Shown: in pieces, positions 1 to 7,284 of the stretch
Layout: each line of letters begins with the position of its first letter
How positions within the stretch are numbered: position 1 is the stretch's first letter
Assembly (NCBI GenBank): GCA_025352795.1
Contig: JANXSF010000065.1
Location: forward strand, 1 to 43,622
Source of the DNA: Acidobacteriota bacterium
Lineage (GTDB): Bacteria; Acidobacteriota; Terriglobia; Bryobacterales; Bryobacteraceae
Direction: 5' to 3'
DNA length: 43,622 nt
Translations under genes and position numbers: made by a program
The notes under the pieces: generated by a model
What the model was told of the DNA's origin: nothing
Seen by the model: the letters and a program-made list of their open reading frames with translations, nothing else
Database searches by the model: none

Positions 1-137
1 CGCCTCAACGGCTACTTTTGCCTTCAACGAAGGCGGGTGATTCTTTCTGGTGCTGGGCATTGGCTCTCCTTATTTTCTATCCCTTCACACCATCTAAGAA
101 ACCTCTTTTTTCTGTCCAAAAAATGGGGTCCACTACA

Positions 138-496
138 ATCCTTGATGCACCGTTAGAGGTGCGTAATTGGATATTGAATCCTCCTTCATGGCTTGAGATA
201 CATGAACATCGGAACTCGGGGATGATCCGGTGGAAGGCCTAGATGAAGGAGAGACCGCCGCCATTGCTCTCGCCGAAGCACTTCACGCCGATCTGCTTTT
301 AATAGACGAACGCGCGGGTTCATGTGCAGCCAAACGAAGAGGTCGTCTGGTCACCGGAACGCTGGGCGTGCTCGACCTGGCTGCGGAGCGTGGCTTGATT
401 GATTTTTCCGAAGTAATCTGGCTATTAAAAACTACCAGCTTCAGGCTTCCAACTGGTCCGCTCGAAGCACTTCTTGCGAAACATGGAGAGTCTTGA
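138..496 (+). pseudogene. DUF3368-family (PIN-like toxin) remnant, frameshifted and N-terminally truncated
   Basis: The C-terminal half, read from a GTG at 230, has the DUF3368 pattern: LDEGETAAIALA, then LLLIDERAG, then VTGTLGVLDLA, ending in a basic tail. The preceding family segment (DAPLEVRNWILNPPSWLEI) lies at about 138-209 in a different frame. The switch occurs near the G-run at 218-221, where a one-base change would rejoin the frames and restore the residues DDPVEGLDEGE. The usual N-terminal segment with the first PIN-like aspartate (normally SDTSPL-like) is not visible upstream, so the gene is broken twice. DUF3368 proteins are PIN-like putative RNases of toxin-antitoxin loci; no antitoxin partner is visible in 1-137. 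A sequencing error could explain the frameshift but not the missing N-terminus. Confidence 0.75.
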
Positions 497-628
497 ACAA
501 GAAGATTTCACCGCGTTGTTTCACTAAATTCTACGCACATGCTCCGCGTGATAGTTTCGTTGAGGCCTTCCCACGCAACGTTTGCTGCATCGCAAGAGAT
601 AGGGTCATGGTAGCTTGAAGAGTAACCA

Positions 629-2299
629 ATGCTTGTAGAACTTGTCGTGGAAAATTACGCTGTAGTGGAGCGCTTGCGTGTCCGCTTTCACCATGGATTT
701 CATGCACTCACCGGTGAGACGGGCAGCGGCAAATCCATTGTGGTAGATGCTGTGAGCCTGCTGCTGGGTGGGCGTGCTTCGGCTGAGATGGTGCGTACCG
801 GGGCAACCCGTGCGCGTATCTCCGGTATCTTCGAATTTCCCGATGACCCAGGCCTGCGCCAGTTGATGGAGAATTCCGGGATCGATACCGAAGAAGGTGA
901 AATCCTCATCGAACGTGAGATTCAGGCAAATGGTAAATCGCGGGCCTTTGCCGCCAGTCGCCCTGTGACCATTGCCTTTCTCAGAGAAGCCGCGCCGTAC
1001 CTGGCCGATATTCACGGGCAGAACGATCAGCAACGGTTGTTCAATCCAGATGCGCAACGGGAGTTGTTGGACGAATTCGCACTGGCTCAAACATTGAAAA
1101 GTGAAGTGGCTGCAATTTGGCGTCAGTTACGTGGCTGCGATACAGAGTTGAAGGAACTATCCAAGCGGGAACAGGAACAGCTTCGGCTGTCTGACTTGTG
1201 GAGTTTTCAGCGCAAAGAAATTGAATCAGCAGCATTGAAGCCCAATGAAGATGCCACGCTTGAGGCCGACCGTCGTGTTCTGCAAAACGTCACCCGCTTG
1301 AGTGAAAACGCCGAAGCCGCCTACACCGCACTTTACGATGGTCCGGCTTCGGTGGTTGCACAATTGCGCACCGGCGTGCGTAGGCTGCAGGAACTGGTGA
1401 AGATTGATGAATCTGTAAAAGAGATTCTGGACACTTTGAACCCTGCAATCATTGCCTCTGAAGAAGCATCGCGAGCTTTACGGGATTACGTCGGCAAGCT
1501 GGAAGCTGATCCGGCGCGACTGGAATCGGTGGAGACCAGACTCGCAGGTCTGGAAAAGTTGAAGCGAAAATATGGCAGCTCTATTGAAGAGATCCTGGCG
1601 TTTCTAGCCGATGTCCAACAGAAGATGTCGATTGTGGAAACAGCCACCGAACGTCGCGAAGAACTGGCAAAGCGCAAGGCCAAATTGGATACCGAATACA
1701 GTGCCGCCGCTACCAAATTGACAGAGAAGCGTCGTGATGCTGCCCGCAAGTTGGATAAGAAGATTGAGAAAGAATTGGCAACTCTGGCTATGCCCGGTGC
1801 CAAATTCAAGATTCAAGTAATGCCGACTTCCCCGGCGGAACATGGAGCCGATGCGATTGGATTCGTCTTATCCGCGAATGCCGGTGAAGAACTTCGTGGA
1901 CTGGATAAAGTGGCCTCAGGTGGCGAAGTATCGCGCGTAGCATTGGCCATTCAAACCTGCTTGGGAACTCCGTCGCATGGCACACCCCACTTGTTGATCT
2001 TCGATGAAGTGGACGCCGGCATTGGTGGAGAAGCTGCCGAATCCGTTGGCCGACGTTTAAAGGGATTGGCAACATCGAATCAAGTGATTTGTGTAACGCA
2101 TCAAGCGCAAATCGCTGGGTTTGCCGATCATCACTATCGCGTGGAAAAACATGAAGTGAAGGGCCGAACTGTTGCGGCCATGGAAGAACTGACAGGCGAA
2201 GAACGGACGCGCGAGGTGGGTCGCATGCTCAGCGGACAGCGGCTTACACCGGAAGCGCTGAAGCATGCTGAGCAGTTGATTCGCACCAGTTCCGTGTAG
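629..2299 (+). CDS. recN: DNA repair protein RecN
   Basis: RecN is an SMC-like ATPase acting in recombinational repair of double-strand breaks in the cytoplasm. The 556-aa product has the family's usual length. The Walker A motif GETGSGKS is at residues 29-36. A long charged coiled-coil region fills the middle (about 150-380). The ABC signature ASGGEVSR is at 429-436 and the Walker B motif LLIFDEVDAGIGG at 455-467, followed by the D-loop/H-loop region (VICVTHQAQIAG). The ATG at 629 gives the conserved N-terminus (LVELVVENYAVVE), which supports this start. The next gene begins 20 nt downstream, so the two may be cotranscribed, although their functions look unrelated. Confidence 0.97.
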   Translation: MLVELVVENYAVVERLRVRFHHGFHALTGETGSGKSIVVDAVSLLLGGRASAEMVRTGATRARISGIFEFPDDPGLRQLMENSGIDTEEGEILIEREIQANGKSRAFAASRPVTIAFLREAAPYLADIHGQNDQQRLFNPDAQRELLDEFALAQTLKSEVAAIWRQLRGCDTELKELSKREQEQLRLSDLWSFQRKEIESAALKPNEDATLEADRRVLQNVTRLSENAEAAYTALYDGPASVVAQLRTGVRRLQELVKIDESVKEILDTLNPAIIASEEASRALRDYVGKLEADPARLESVETRLAGLEKLKRKYGSSIEEILAFLADVQQKMSIVETATERREELAKRKAKLDTEYSAAATKLTEKRRDAARKLDKKIEKELATLAMPGAKFKIQVMPTSPAEHGADAIGFVLSANAGEELRGLDKVASGGEVSRVALAIQTCLGTPSHGTPHLLIFDEVDAGIGGEAAESVGRRLKGLATSNQVICVTHQAQIAGFADHHYRVEKHEVKGRTVAAMEELTGEERTREVGRMLSGQRLTPEALKHAEQLIRTSSV

Positions 2300-2319
2300 C
2301 GTCGCTATACTTAAAATTA

Positions 2320-2982
2320 ATGAAACTAATCCTTATTGCAACACTTACTTTAACTGCCGCCTTTGGGCAAAATAGTCATGAAAAACGTCTTGAAGAATCT
2401 GCTTCGGTGATGACAGAAGTGATGGCCATTGCCGACAAAGCCATTCCACAGGACCTTCTCAACCGAGCTCAATGCATTGTGATTGTTCCTGGTTTGAAAA
2501 AGGGTGCCTTTATCATTGGCGGAAAGTTTGGAAGAGGTTTCTTCGCCTGTCGTAAACCCGATAACGTGGGCTGGAGCGCCCCGGCGGCCATCAAAGTGGA
2601 GGGCGGAAGTTTCGGCTTTCAACTTGGCGGTTCGGAAACAGACGTCATTATGATTGTGCAAAACGAAAGTGGTGCGAACCGTTTGCTTTCCAGTAAATTT
2701 ACTTTGGGCGGTGACGCTTCTGTTGCAGCCGGTCCGGTGGGACGTTCCGCAGCAGCCGATACAGACATCACCATGAAGGCGGAAATTCTAACCTACTCTC
2801 GTTCGCGAGGCCTGTTTGCAGGCGTTTCCCTGCAAGGAGCAACTTTACGTCCGGATGAAGATGCCAATACCATTCTGTATGGCAAGACCATGACCCCGAA
2901 GGAAATCATTGCCAGCGCCACGCCTCCTCCCAGAGCCGAAAAACTGATGGCGGTTCTCAATAAATATTCCAGCCGTAAATAG
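2320..2982 (+). CDS. SYLF/Ysc84-domain secreted protein
   Basis: The 220-aa product starts with a signal peptide (about residues 1-16, ending ...TAAFG) and continues as a SYLF (Ysc84-like) domain. The family pattern is visible as AQCIVIVPGLKKGAFIIGGK, then GWSAPAAIKVEGGSFGFQLGGSETDVIMIV, then GGDASVAAGPVGRSA. SYLF domains bind phosphoinositides in eukaryotes. In bacteria they are secreted or envelope proteins of unclear role, so only an envelope-associated lipid-binding function can be suggested. The gene is 20 nt behind recN, and its 3' end faces the convergent Gfo/Idh gene across a short gap that carries a REP-like palindrome. Confidence 0.9.
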   Translation: MKLILIATLTLTAAFGQNSHEKRLEESASVMTEVMAIADKAIPQDLLNRAQCIVIVPGLKKGAFIIGGKFGRGFFACRKPDNVGWSAPAAIKVEGGSFGFQLGGSETDVIMIVQNESGANRLLSSKFTLGGDASVAAGPVGRSAAADTDITMKAEILTYSRSRGLFAGVSLQGATLRPDEDANTILYGKTMTPKEIIASATPPPRAEKLMAVLNKYSSRK

Positions 2983-2990
2983 AGCCTTCG

Positions 2991-3024
2991 AAGGTGGGAC
3001 AGGCATCCCTGCCTTTCCGCTCCA
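2991..3024 (+). repeat. REP-like palindromic repeat, copy 1 (diverged)
   Basis: The text GTGGGACAGGCATCCCTGCC, followed by TTTCCGCTCC, matches the pattern of the two copies at 11371 and 11141 (GTGGGGCAGGCGATTCCGCC, then TGCC). It sits between two convergent genes, a typical position for REP elements, and could form a short stem (CAGG/CCTG). A role as a weak bidirectional terminator is possible but not shown. Confidence 0.6.
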
Positions 3025-3038
3025 GCATGAGTTGCTTC

Positions 3039-4346
3039 CTACACCACAGCAGGAACCACGTAAGGCTTCCTATACTCGCGAGTCAAATATTTATTAGCGT
3101 CGGCGTCTTTAAACCGCCAAGTGATCGGGTCGAAGTCAAGGCGTCGACCAAGTCGATAGCTGATGTTCGCCAAATGGCACAGGGCCGCTGAAGTTACTCC
3201 AATTTCAACTTCAGCATTCAATTTCTTGTAATCGCGACTGCGCACACAATCCAGGAAATTCTTCATGTGCAGACCAGTATCCGTACCGCGCTCCGCTTTC
3301 TCTTCGTGGACCTTCTCCCCTTTTTCGCCTTTAAAAATGGTGAAGCCCGCGCCATCCACTGCCATCCAACCATCGGCGCCATAGAATAAATCGCCAATGG
3401 TGTTGGGATTGCGACGCACCAGCCCGCCTTCATCACCAGTGATCAGCCCGCGAACTTCAAATTCAATCTGCTTTCCGTTGCCGTAATCGAACGAAACATG
3501 TTGTGTATTCGGAGTCTCCTGATCATCGTCATAAATAAACTTGCCGCCGGTGGATACCACTGACTTGGGCAGTCCCACATTGCCCATACCCCAACGAGCC
3601 ACATCCATTTCATGAACACCTTGATTGCCCAGGTCGCCGTTGCCAGTGTCCCAAAACCAATGCCAGTTGTACTTGAAGCGGTTCTCTGTGAAGCGGCGCA
3701 TGGGCGCAGGTCCCAGAAAGAAATCCCAATCGATGCCCGCTGGCGTCGCGCTTTCCGGCTTCTTGCCGATGCTAGGACGCCGTTTATAGCACAGTCCTTT
3801 CGCTGCGTAGAGTTGGCCGATGGTGCCATCTTTCAACATTTGCATGGCTTTTTGTTTGTGAACAATACTGCGGCTTTGCGAACCCACCTGGACCATGCGC
3901 TTATACTTTCGCGCCGCAGCAATCATCTGCTGACCTTCCCAAATGTTGTGGCTAGCGGGCTTTTCCACATACACGTCCTTGCCCGCCTGGCAAGCCCAGA
4001 TGCAGCCGAGAGAGTGCCAATGGTTGGGCGTAGCCATGGAAACGGCATCGACAGATTTATCGGCAAACACTTCCCGCATATCGCGATAGGTCTTGGGCGA
4101 TTTGCCGCCATTATTACGACTGACCAGTGCCGCGCCGCGTTCTTGCGCCGCCTGATTCACATCCACCACGGCGACGATATTGGCATCATCGGTAAGCTTG
4201 CCATATTCGCTCATGTGCGCGGTGCCACGGCCACCCAATCCAATTACTGCCATGTTCACACGTTGATTGGCACCCAAAATCCGCGATGTCCCAATAGAAA
4301 GCGCTGCTGAACTCATTACGAAGAATTTTCTGCGAGTAGATTCCAT
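3039..4346 (-). CDS. Gfo/Idh/MocA-family oxidoreductase with Tat-like leader
   Basis: This is a predicted NAD(P)-dependent sugar or cyclitol dehydrogenase of 435 aa. It begins with a twin-arginine-like leader (STRRKFFVMSSAALSIG), common for this family in Acidobacteria and Planctomycetes, so export by Tat is likely. The Rossmann motif VIGLGGRG is at residues 34-41 and the EKP motif is at 128-130. A later GNQGVHEMD segment matches the catalytic/C-terminal substrate domain. The substrate cannot be deduced. It is the last gene of the long minus-strand run, 18 nt behind the ABC ATPase gene, and converges with the SYLF gene. Confidence 0.92.
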   Translation of the reverse strand: MESTRRKFFVMSSAALSIGTSRILGANQRVNMAVIGLGGRGTAHMSEYGKLTDDANIVAVVDVNQAAQERGAALVSRNNGGKSPKTYRDMREVFADKSVDAVSMATPNHWHSLGCIWACQAGKDVYVEKPASHNIWEGQQMIAAARKYKRMVQVGSQSRSIVHKQKAMQMLKDGTIGQLYAAKGLCYKRRPSIGKKPESATPAGIDWDFFLGPAPMRRFTENRFKYNWHWFWDTGNGDLGNQGVHEMDVARWGMGNVGLPKSVVSTGGKFIYDDDQETPNTQHVSFDYGNGKQIEFEVRGLITGDEGGLVRRNPNTIGDLFYGADGWMAVDGAGFTIFKGEKGEKVHEEKAERGTDTGLHMKNFLDCVRSRDYKKLNAEVEIGVTSAALCHLANISYRLGRRLDFDPITWRFKDADANKYLTREYRKPYVVPAVV

Positions 4347-4364
4347 AACCTCAAAAGTCCTTTG

Positions 4365-5147
4365 CTACCACATATTGTAATAGCCATCTTTGCGAACAAT
4401 CTCAACCGGGGTTTGAAACAGTTCCGATAGTTTCGCAGGCACAAGCATATCGTGCTTGGGGCCGTCGTCAAACACTTGACCTTGACGAAGCAGAACCACG
4501 CGCGATATTTCAGGCAAAATATCGGGCAAATGATGTGTCACCAAGATGATATTAGTGCCTTGCAACACCACTTTGCGCAAGATATCGCGGAGTTCGTGAC
4601 AACTGCGGATGTCCAGCGAATTGGTAGGTTCGTCTAACAATAGCGAACGCGGCTGATGAATCAAAGCGCGGCCAATCATGAAGCGGCGGCTTTCGCCAGA
4701 AGACATCATGTTTAGTTGCCGATCGGCTAAATGTTCAATTTGAAGTAACCGCATCACTTCATCTGTGCGCGCTTCCATTTCTTCTGTAACCACGTGGCAG
4801 GGCCAAATGCCGATGCTGGAAAAGAATCCGGATGTCACAATTTCGCGTCCAGGATAATCCCAACGGGCGCAAACAGCCAACATGTCGTTGGTGATGATTC
4901 CCAATTGCGCACGAAGGTCAAAAACATTCCACAGCTCCTTACCCATGATCTTCACGCTGGAAGGTTCTCCAGTGGGGAAGGCATAAACGTCGCGCGTGAT
5001 GGCCTTGATGAACGTAGATTTTCCACATCCGTTAGGGCCCAGAATCGCCACACTTTCGTTCGAGTCAATAGTCAGGTTCAAACGGTCCAGCGCAACTACA
5101 CCTTCGCGCCTAACCGTCACGTTACGGCATTCAATCAAAGATGGCAT
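4365..5147 (-). CDS. ABC transporter ATP-binding protein (stand-alone)
   Basis: The 260-aa ATPase has Walker A GPNGCGKST at residues 37-45, a signature motif in the unusual form MSSGES at 148-153 instead of LSGGQ, Walker B SLLLDEP at 168-174, and an H-loop (VTHHLPDI). It resembles the ATPases annotated as molybdate or ModF/PhrA-like single ATPases. No permease or binding protein is adjacent, so its transport partner, if any, is elsewhere or it acts without one. It lies 17 nt behind the crotonase gene and 18 nt before the oxidoreductase gene. Confidence 0.88.
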   Translation of the reverse strand: MPSLIECRNVTVRREGVVALDRLNLTIDSNESVAILGPNGCGKSTFIKAITRDVYAFPTGEPSSVKIMGKELWNVFDLRAQLGIITNDMLAVCARWDYPGREIVTSGFFSSIGIWPCHVVTEEMEARTDEVMRLLQIEHLADRQLNMMSSGESRRFMIGRALIHQPRSLLLDEPTNSLDIRSCHELRDILRKVVLQGTNIILVTHHLPDILPEISRVVLLRQGQVFDDGPKHDMLVPAKLSELFQTPVEIVRKDGYYNMW

Positions 5148-5164
5148 GAATTAATTTTCGCGAT

Positions 5165-5941
5165 CTACTGGTCGCGACCTTTCCATATGGGTTTGCGCTT
5201 TTCTAAAAACGCCGTGATGCCTTCTTGCGCGTCCGGTTCCAGTGCGTTGCTTGTCATTGTCTTACTGGCAAACGGATAGGCCTGCGTTTGGGGCATGTCA
5301 ATTTGTTCGTAAAAGGCCTTCTTGCCGATCCTTACAGTCACGCTACTGAAGGACGCAATCGTTCTTGACAGTTGGTGTGTGCGCTTAGTAAGCTCCAGAC
5401 CCGGCACAGCTTCGTTGATCAATCCCCACTGGGCCGCCGTCATGGCGTCAACCGCACTGCCAGTGAGCAGCATCTGCATGGCCCGCTTACGACCGATGGC
5501 ACGAGTCAGCGCGACCATGGGCGTGGTGCAGAACAGTCCAATTTTTACCCCCGGTGTGGCGAACCACGCAGTATCGGCGGCAAGCGCCAAATCACAAGTT
5601 GCCACTAATTGGCATCCAGCAGCAGTGGCTGGACCCTGCACTTGGGCGATAACTGGCTGTTTTAGTGCCTGAATGGACGTCATTAAGCGACTACAGAGGT
5701 CAAAGAGCGCCTTATATTCATCCTCGCTATTGCCGACCATCTCGCTCAAATCGTGGCCAGAGCTGAACACTGCACCGGCAGCCGCCAGGATCACCACTGC
5801 AACGGTCGCATCGTGCCCAGTCTCGTGCAACTGATCCAGCAGTTCCCTCATCAGTGCAAGGGAAAGTGCGTTGCGTTTCTCTGGTCGGTTCAACGTGATG
5901 GTTGCAATGGCCCCGTCGCGTTGGTAAAGAATTGACGCCAT
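5165..5941 (-). CDS. Enoyl-CoA hydratase/isomerase (crotonase) family protein, ECHDC3-like
   Basis: The 258-aa protein has the crotonase oxyanion-hole segments SSGHDLSEM and QGPATAAGCQLVATCDLA and the helix VKIGLFCTTPMVALTRAIG. I chose the ATG at 5941 (MASILYQRDG); an upstream in-frame ATG at 5980 lies inside the preceding gene, which stops at 5946. At the position where classical hydratases carry a catalytic glutamate (PE in LPEVKLG-type segments) this protein reads TPGVKIG, as in ECHDC3-like members. Dehydrating activity is therefore uncertain, and a different acyl-CoA reaction is possible. The 4-nt gap to the upstream gene suggests translational coupling. Confidence 0.88.
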   Translation of the reverse strand: MASILYQRDGAIATITLNRPEKRNALSLALMRELLDQLHETGHDATVAVVILAAAGAVFSSGHDLSEMVGNSEDEYKALFDLCSRLMTSIQALKQPVIAQVQGPATAAGCQLVATCDLALAADTAWFATPGVKIGLFCTTPMVALTRAIGRKRAMQMLLTGSAVDAMTAAQWGLINEAVPGLELTKRTHQLSRTIASFSSVTVRIGKKAFYEQIDMPQTQAYPFASKTMTSNALEPDAQEGITAFLEKRKPIWKGRDQ

Positions 5942-5945
5942 ACTT

Positions 5946-7259
5946 CTATCTCTTTGGACCCGGAGCGTCCAGATACTCAATCCAACTGGTCATCATCTCC
6001 TCTTCGGTTTTATCGCCCCATCGCACAACTTGTTTCGGATCTGGATTCGCGGCGTTGTTGGAGCTGTTGTCATAATGCACCGTGACCATCAATCGGCTGC
6101 CTTTTTCAACAAGCACCGGATTTTGAAGTCGATACACTAATTGCCAATTGAAATCGTAACGAGGCACCAGCAATAGAATTTCCTTCTTACCGTTGGGTCG
6201 AGTCAGTTCATAGGTAGCATCCTTTGCCCGATAATGCATGTGGGGTGTGAAGGACAGCAACAGTCTGTCATCCTGGAAATCGAAACATCGGCGCACCATG
6301 TGATTGTCGTCGTTCGCAGGAATACTCAGAAAGAAATTGCGCAGATCCATACGTCGCATCACCTGTTCTGGTGGACCTGATGCCAAATAGAAACCCACGC
6401 TGGTTCGATCTGTCTGCGCCTTGCCGGTGGTACTGGCATAGTGCACAACAAACTCAAGTTTCGATCCTGGCGGAATCCATTTTGCTGTACCCGCTGGGAA
6501 TGTATCGGGCGGTTTGCCCGGCAGGAACGATGCCAGCGCGCCTTCCTGGGAACCGGTCAAGAATGGCAAATCAGGAACATCAGCAACACAAGCGTCGTTC
6601 ACCACCGGGGCGTCAGCGCGGATGCGGGTCAGCTTTCCTTCACGCACCAGAAATTTGGAAAGCGCTGGGCTGTTCGTTGTGGAAGCCACTTCCATTAACT
6701 TCAAATCGTCTTGAACCAGAAGCACGTGCACATGATGGACCACTTGCCGATTCCCGGGCTTAATCTCAGCAGCGCGAATCCACTTTCCCTCTTTGAAATT
6801 CGTTTCCACCGTGAAATGTTCGTAGGCATCTTCGCCTAATTTGATTTGGTGATCCTCGCCGATGTCCACGATGATGTCGGGCTTGCCCAGTTGCCAGCCT
6901 TCGACGAACTTGGGACGGGCAGGGAGGTCGGCTGGGTTGCCTTCTGGCGCACCGGCATCCACCCAGGCTGTGATGGTTTGTAGTTCGGTAGTTGCCAGGC
7001 TGGGGTCATTGGAAAAGTGACCGAACTTTGGATCAGCAAACCAGGGCGGCATCTTGCGGCTGGACACTGCCTGGCGGATGGATTTGGCCCAGGGGCGTGC
7101 CGCTTTGTAATCCAGCAGCGACATGGGTGCAATGTCATTAGGACGATGGCAACTGACGCAATGTTTATAGAAGATGGGCGCGACGTCTTTGGAAAAGGTA
7201 GGTGTGGCTGAGAAAGCGAGGGGATGCAGAAGAAAGGCGAAAGTGAGAAACCGAACCAT
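5946..7259 (-). CDS. Secreted cytochrome c fused to PHM-like copper type II monooxygenase domain
   Basis: The start is set at 7259 because MVRFLTFAFLLHPLAFSA is a clear signal peptide; the longer open frame to 7346 runs into the upstream gene. The 437-aa product carries one heme c site, CVSCH, at residues 34-38 in a planctomycete/acidobacterial cytochrome-like domain (about 20-105). The rest resembles copper type II ascorbate-dependent monooxygenases (PHM/DBM), with candidate copper ligands in HHVH (175-178), H273 (VHYAST) and PHMH (339-342). In such proteins the heme domain may supply electrons to copper in the periplasm. The substrate is unknown. It lies 25 nt behind the caspase-like gene. 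Confidence 0.85.
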   Translation of the reverse strand: MVRFLTFAFLLHPLAFSATPTFSKDVAPIFYKHCVSCHRPNDIAPMSLLDYKAARPWAKSIRQAVSSRKMPPWFADPKFGHFSNDPSLATTELQTITAWVDAGAPEGNPADLPARPKFVEGWQLGKPDIIVDIGEDHQIKLGEDAYEHFTVETNFKEGKWIRAAEIKPGNRQVVHHVHVLLVQDDLKLMEVASTTNSPALSKFLVREGKLTRIRADAPVVNDACVADVPDLPFLTGSQEGALASFLPGKPPDTFPAGTAKWIPPGSKLEFVVHYASTTGKAQTDRTSVGFYLASGPPEQVMRRMDLRNFFLSIPANDDNHMVRRCFDFQDDRLLLSFTPHMHYRAKDATYELTRPNGKKEILLLVPRYDFNWQLVYRLQNPVLVEKGSRLMVTVHYDNSSNNAANPDPKQVVRWGDKTEEEMMTSWIEYLDAPGPKR

Positions 7260-7284
7260 GATACTCGTGAGCGTATCACAGGAA

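Noticed and set aside
605-1090. Minus-strand frame of 161 aa opposite recN
   Set aside because: It is antisense to the clear RecN ATPase domain and has no recognisable motif.
3612-4310. Plus-strand frame of 232 aa
   Set aside because: It is antisense to the Gfo/Idh/MocA gene, whose motifs are intact; composition is that of a shadow frame.
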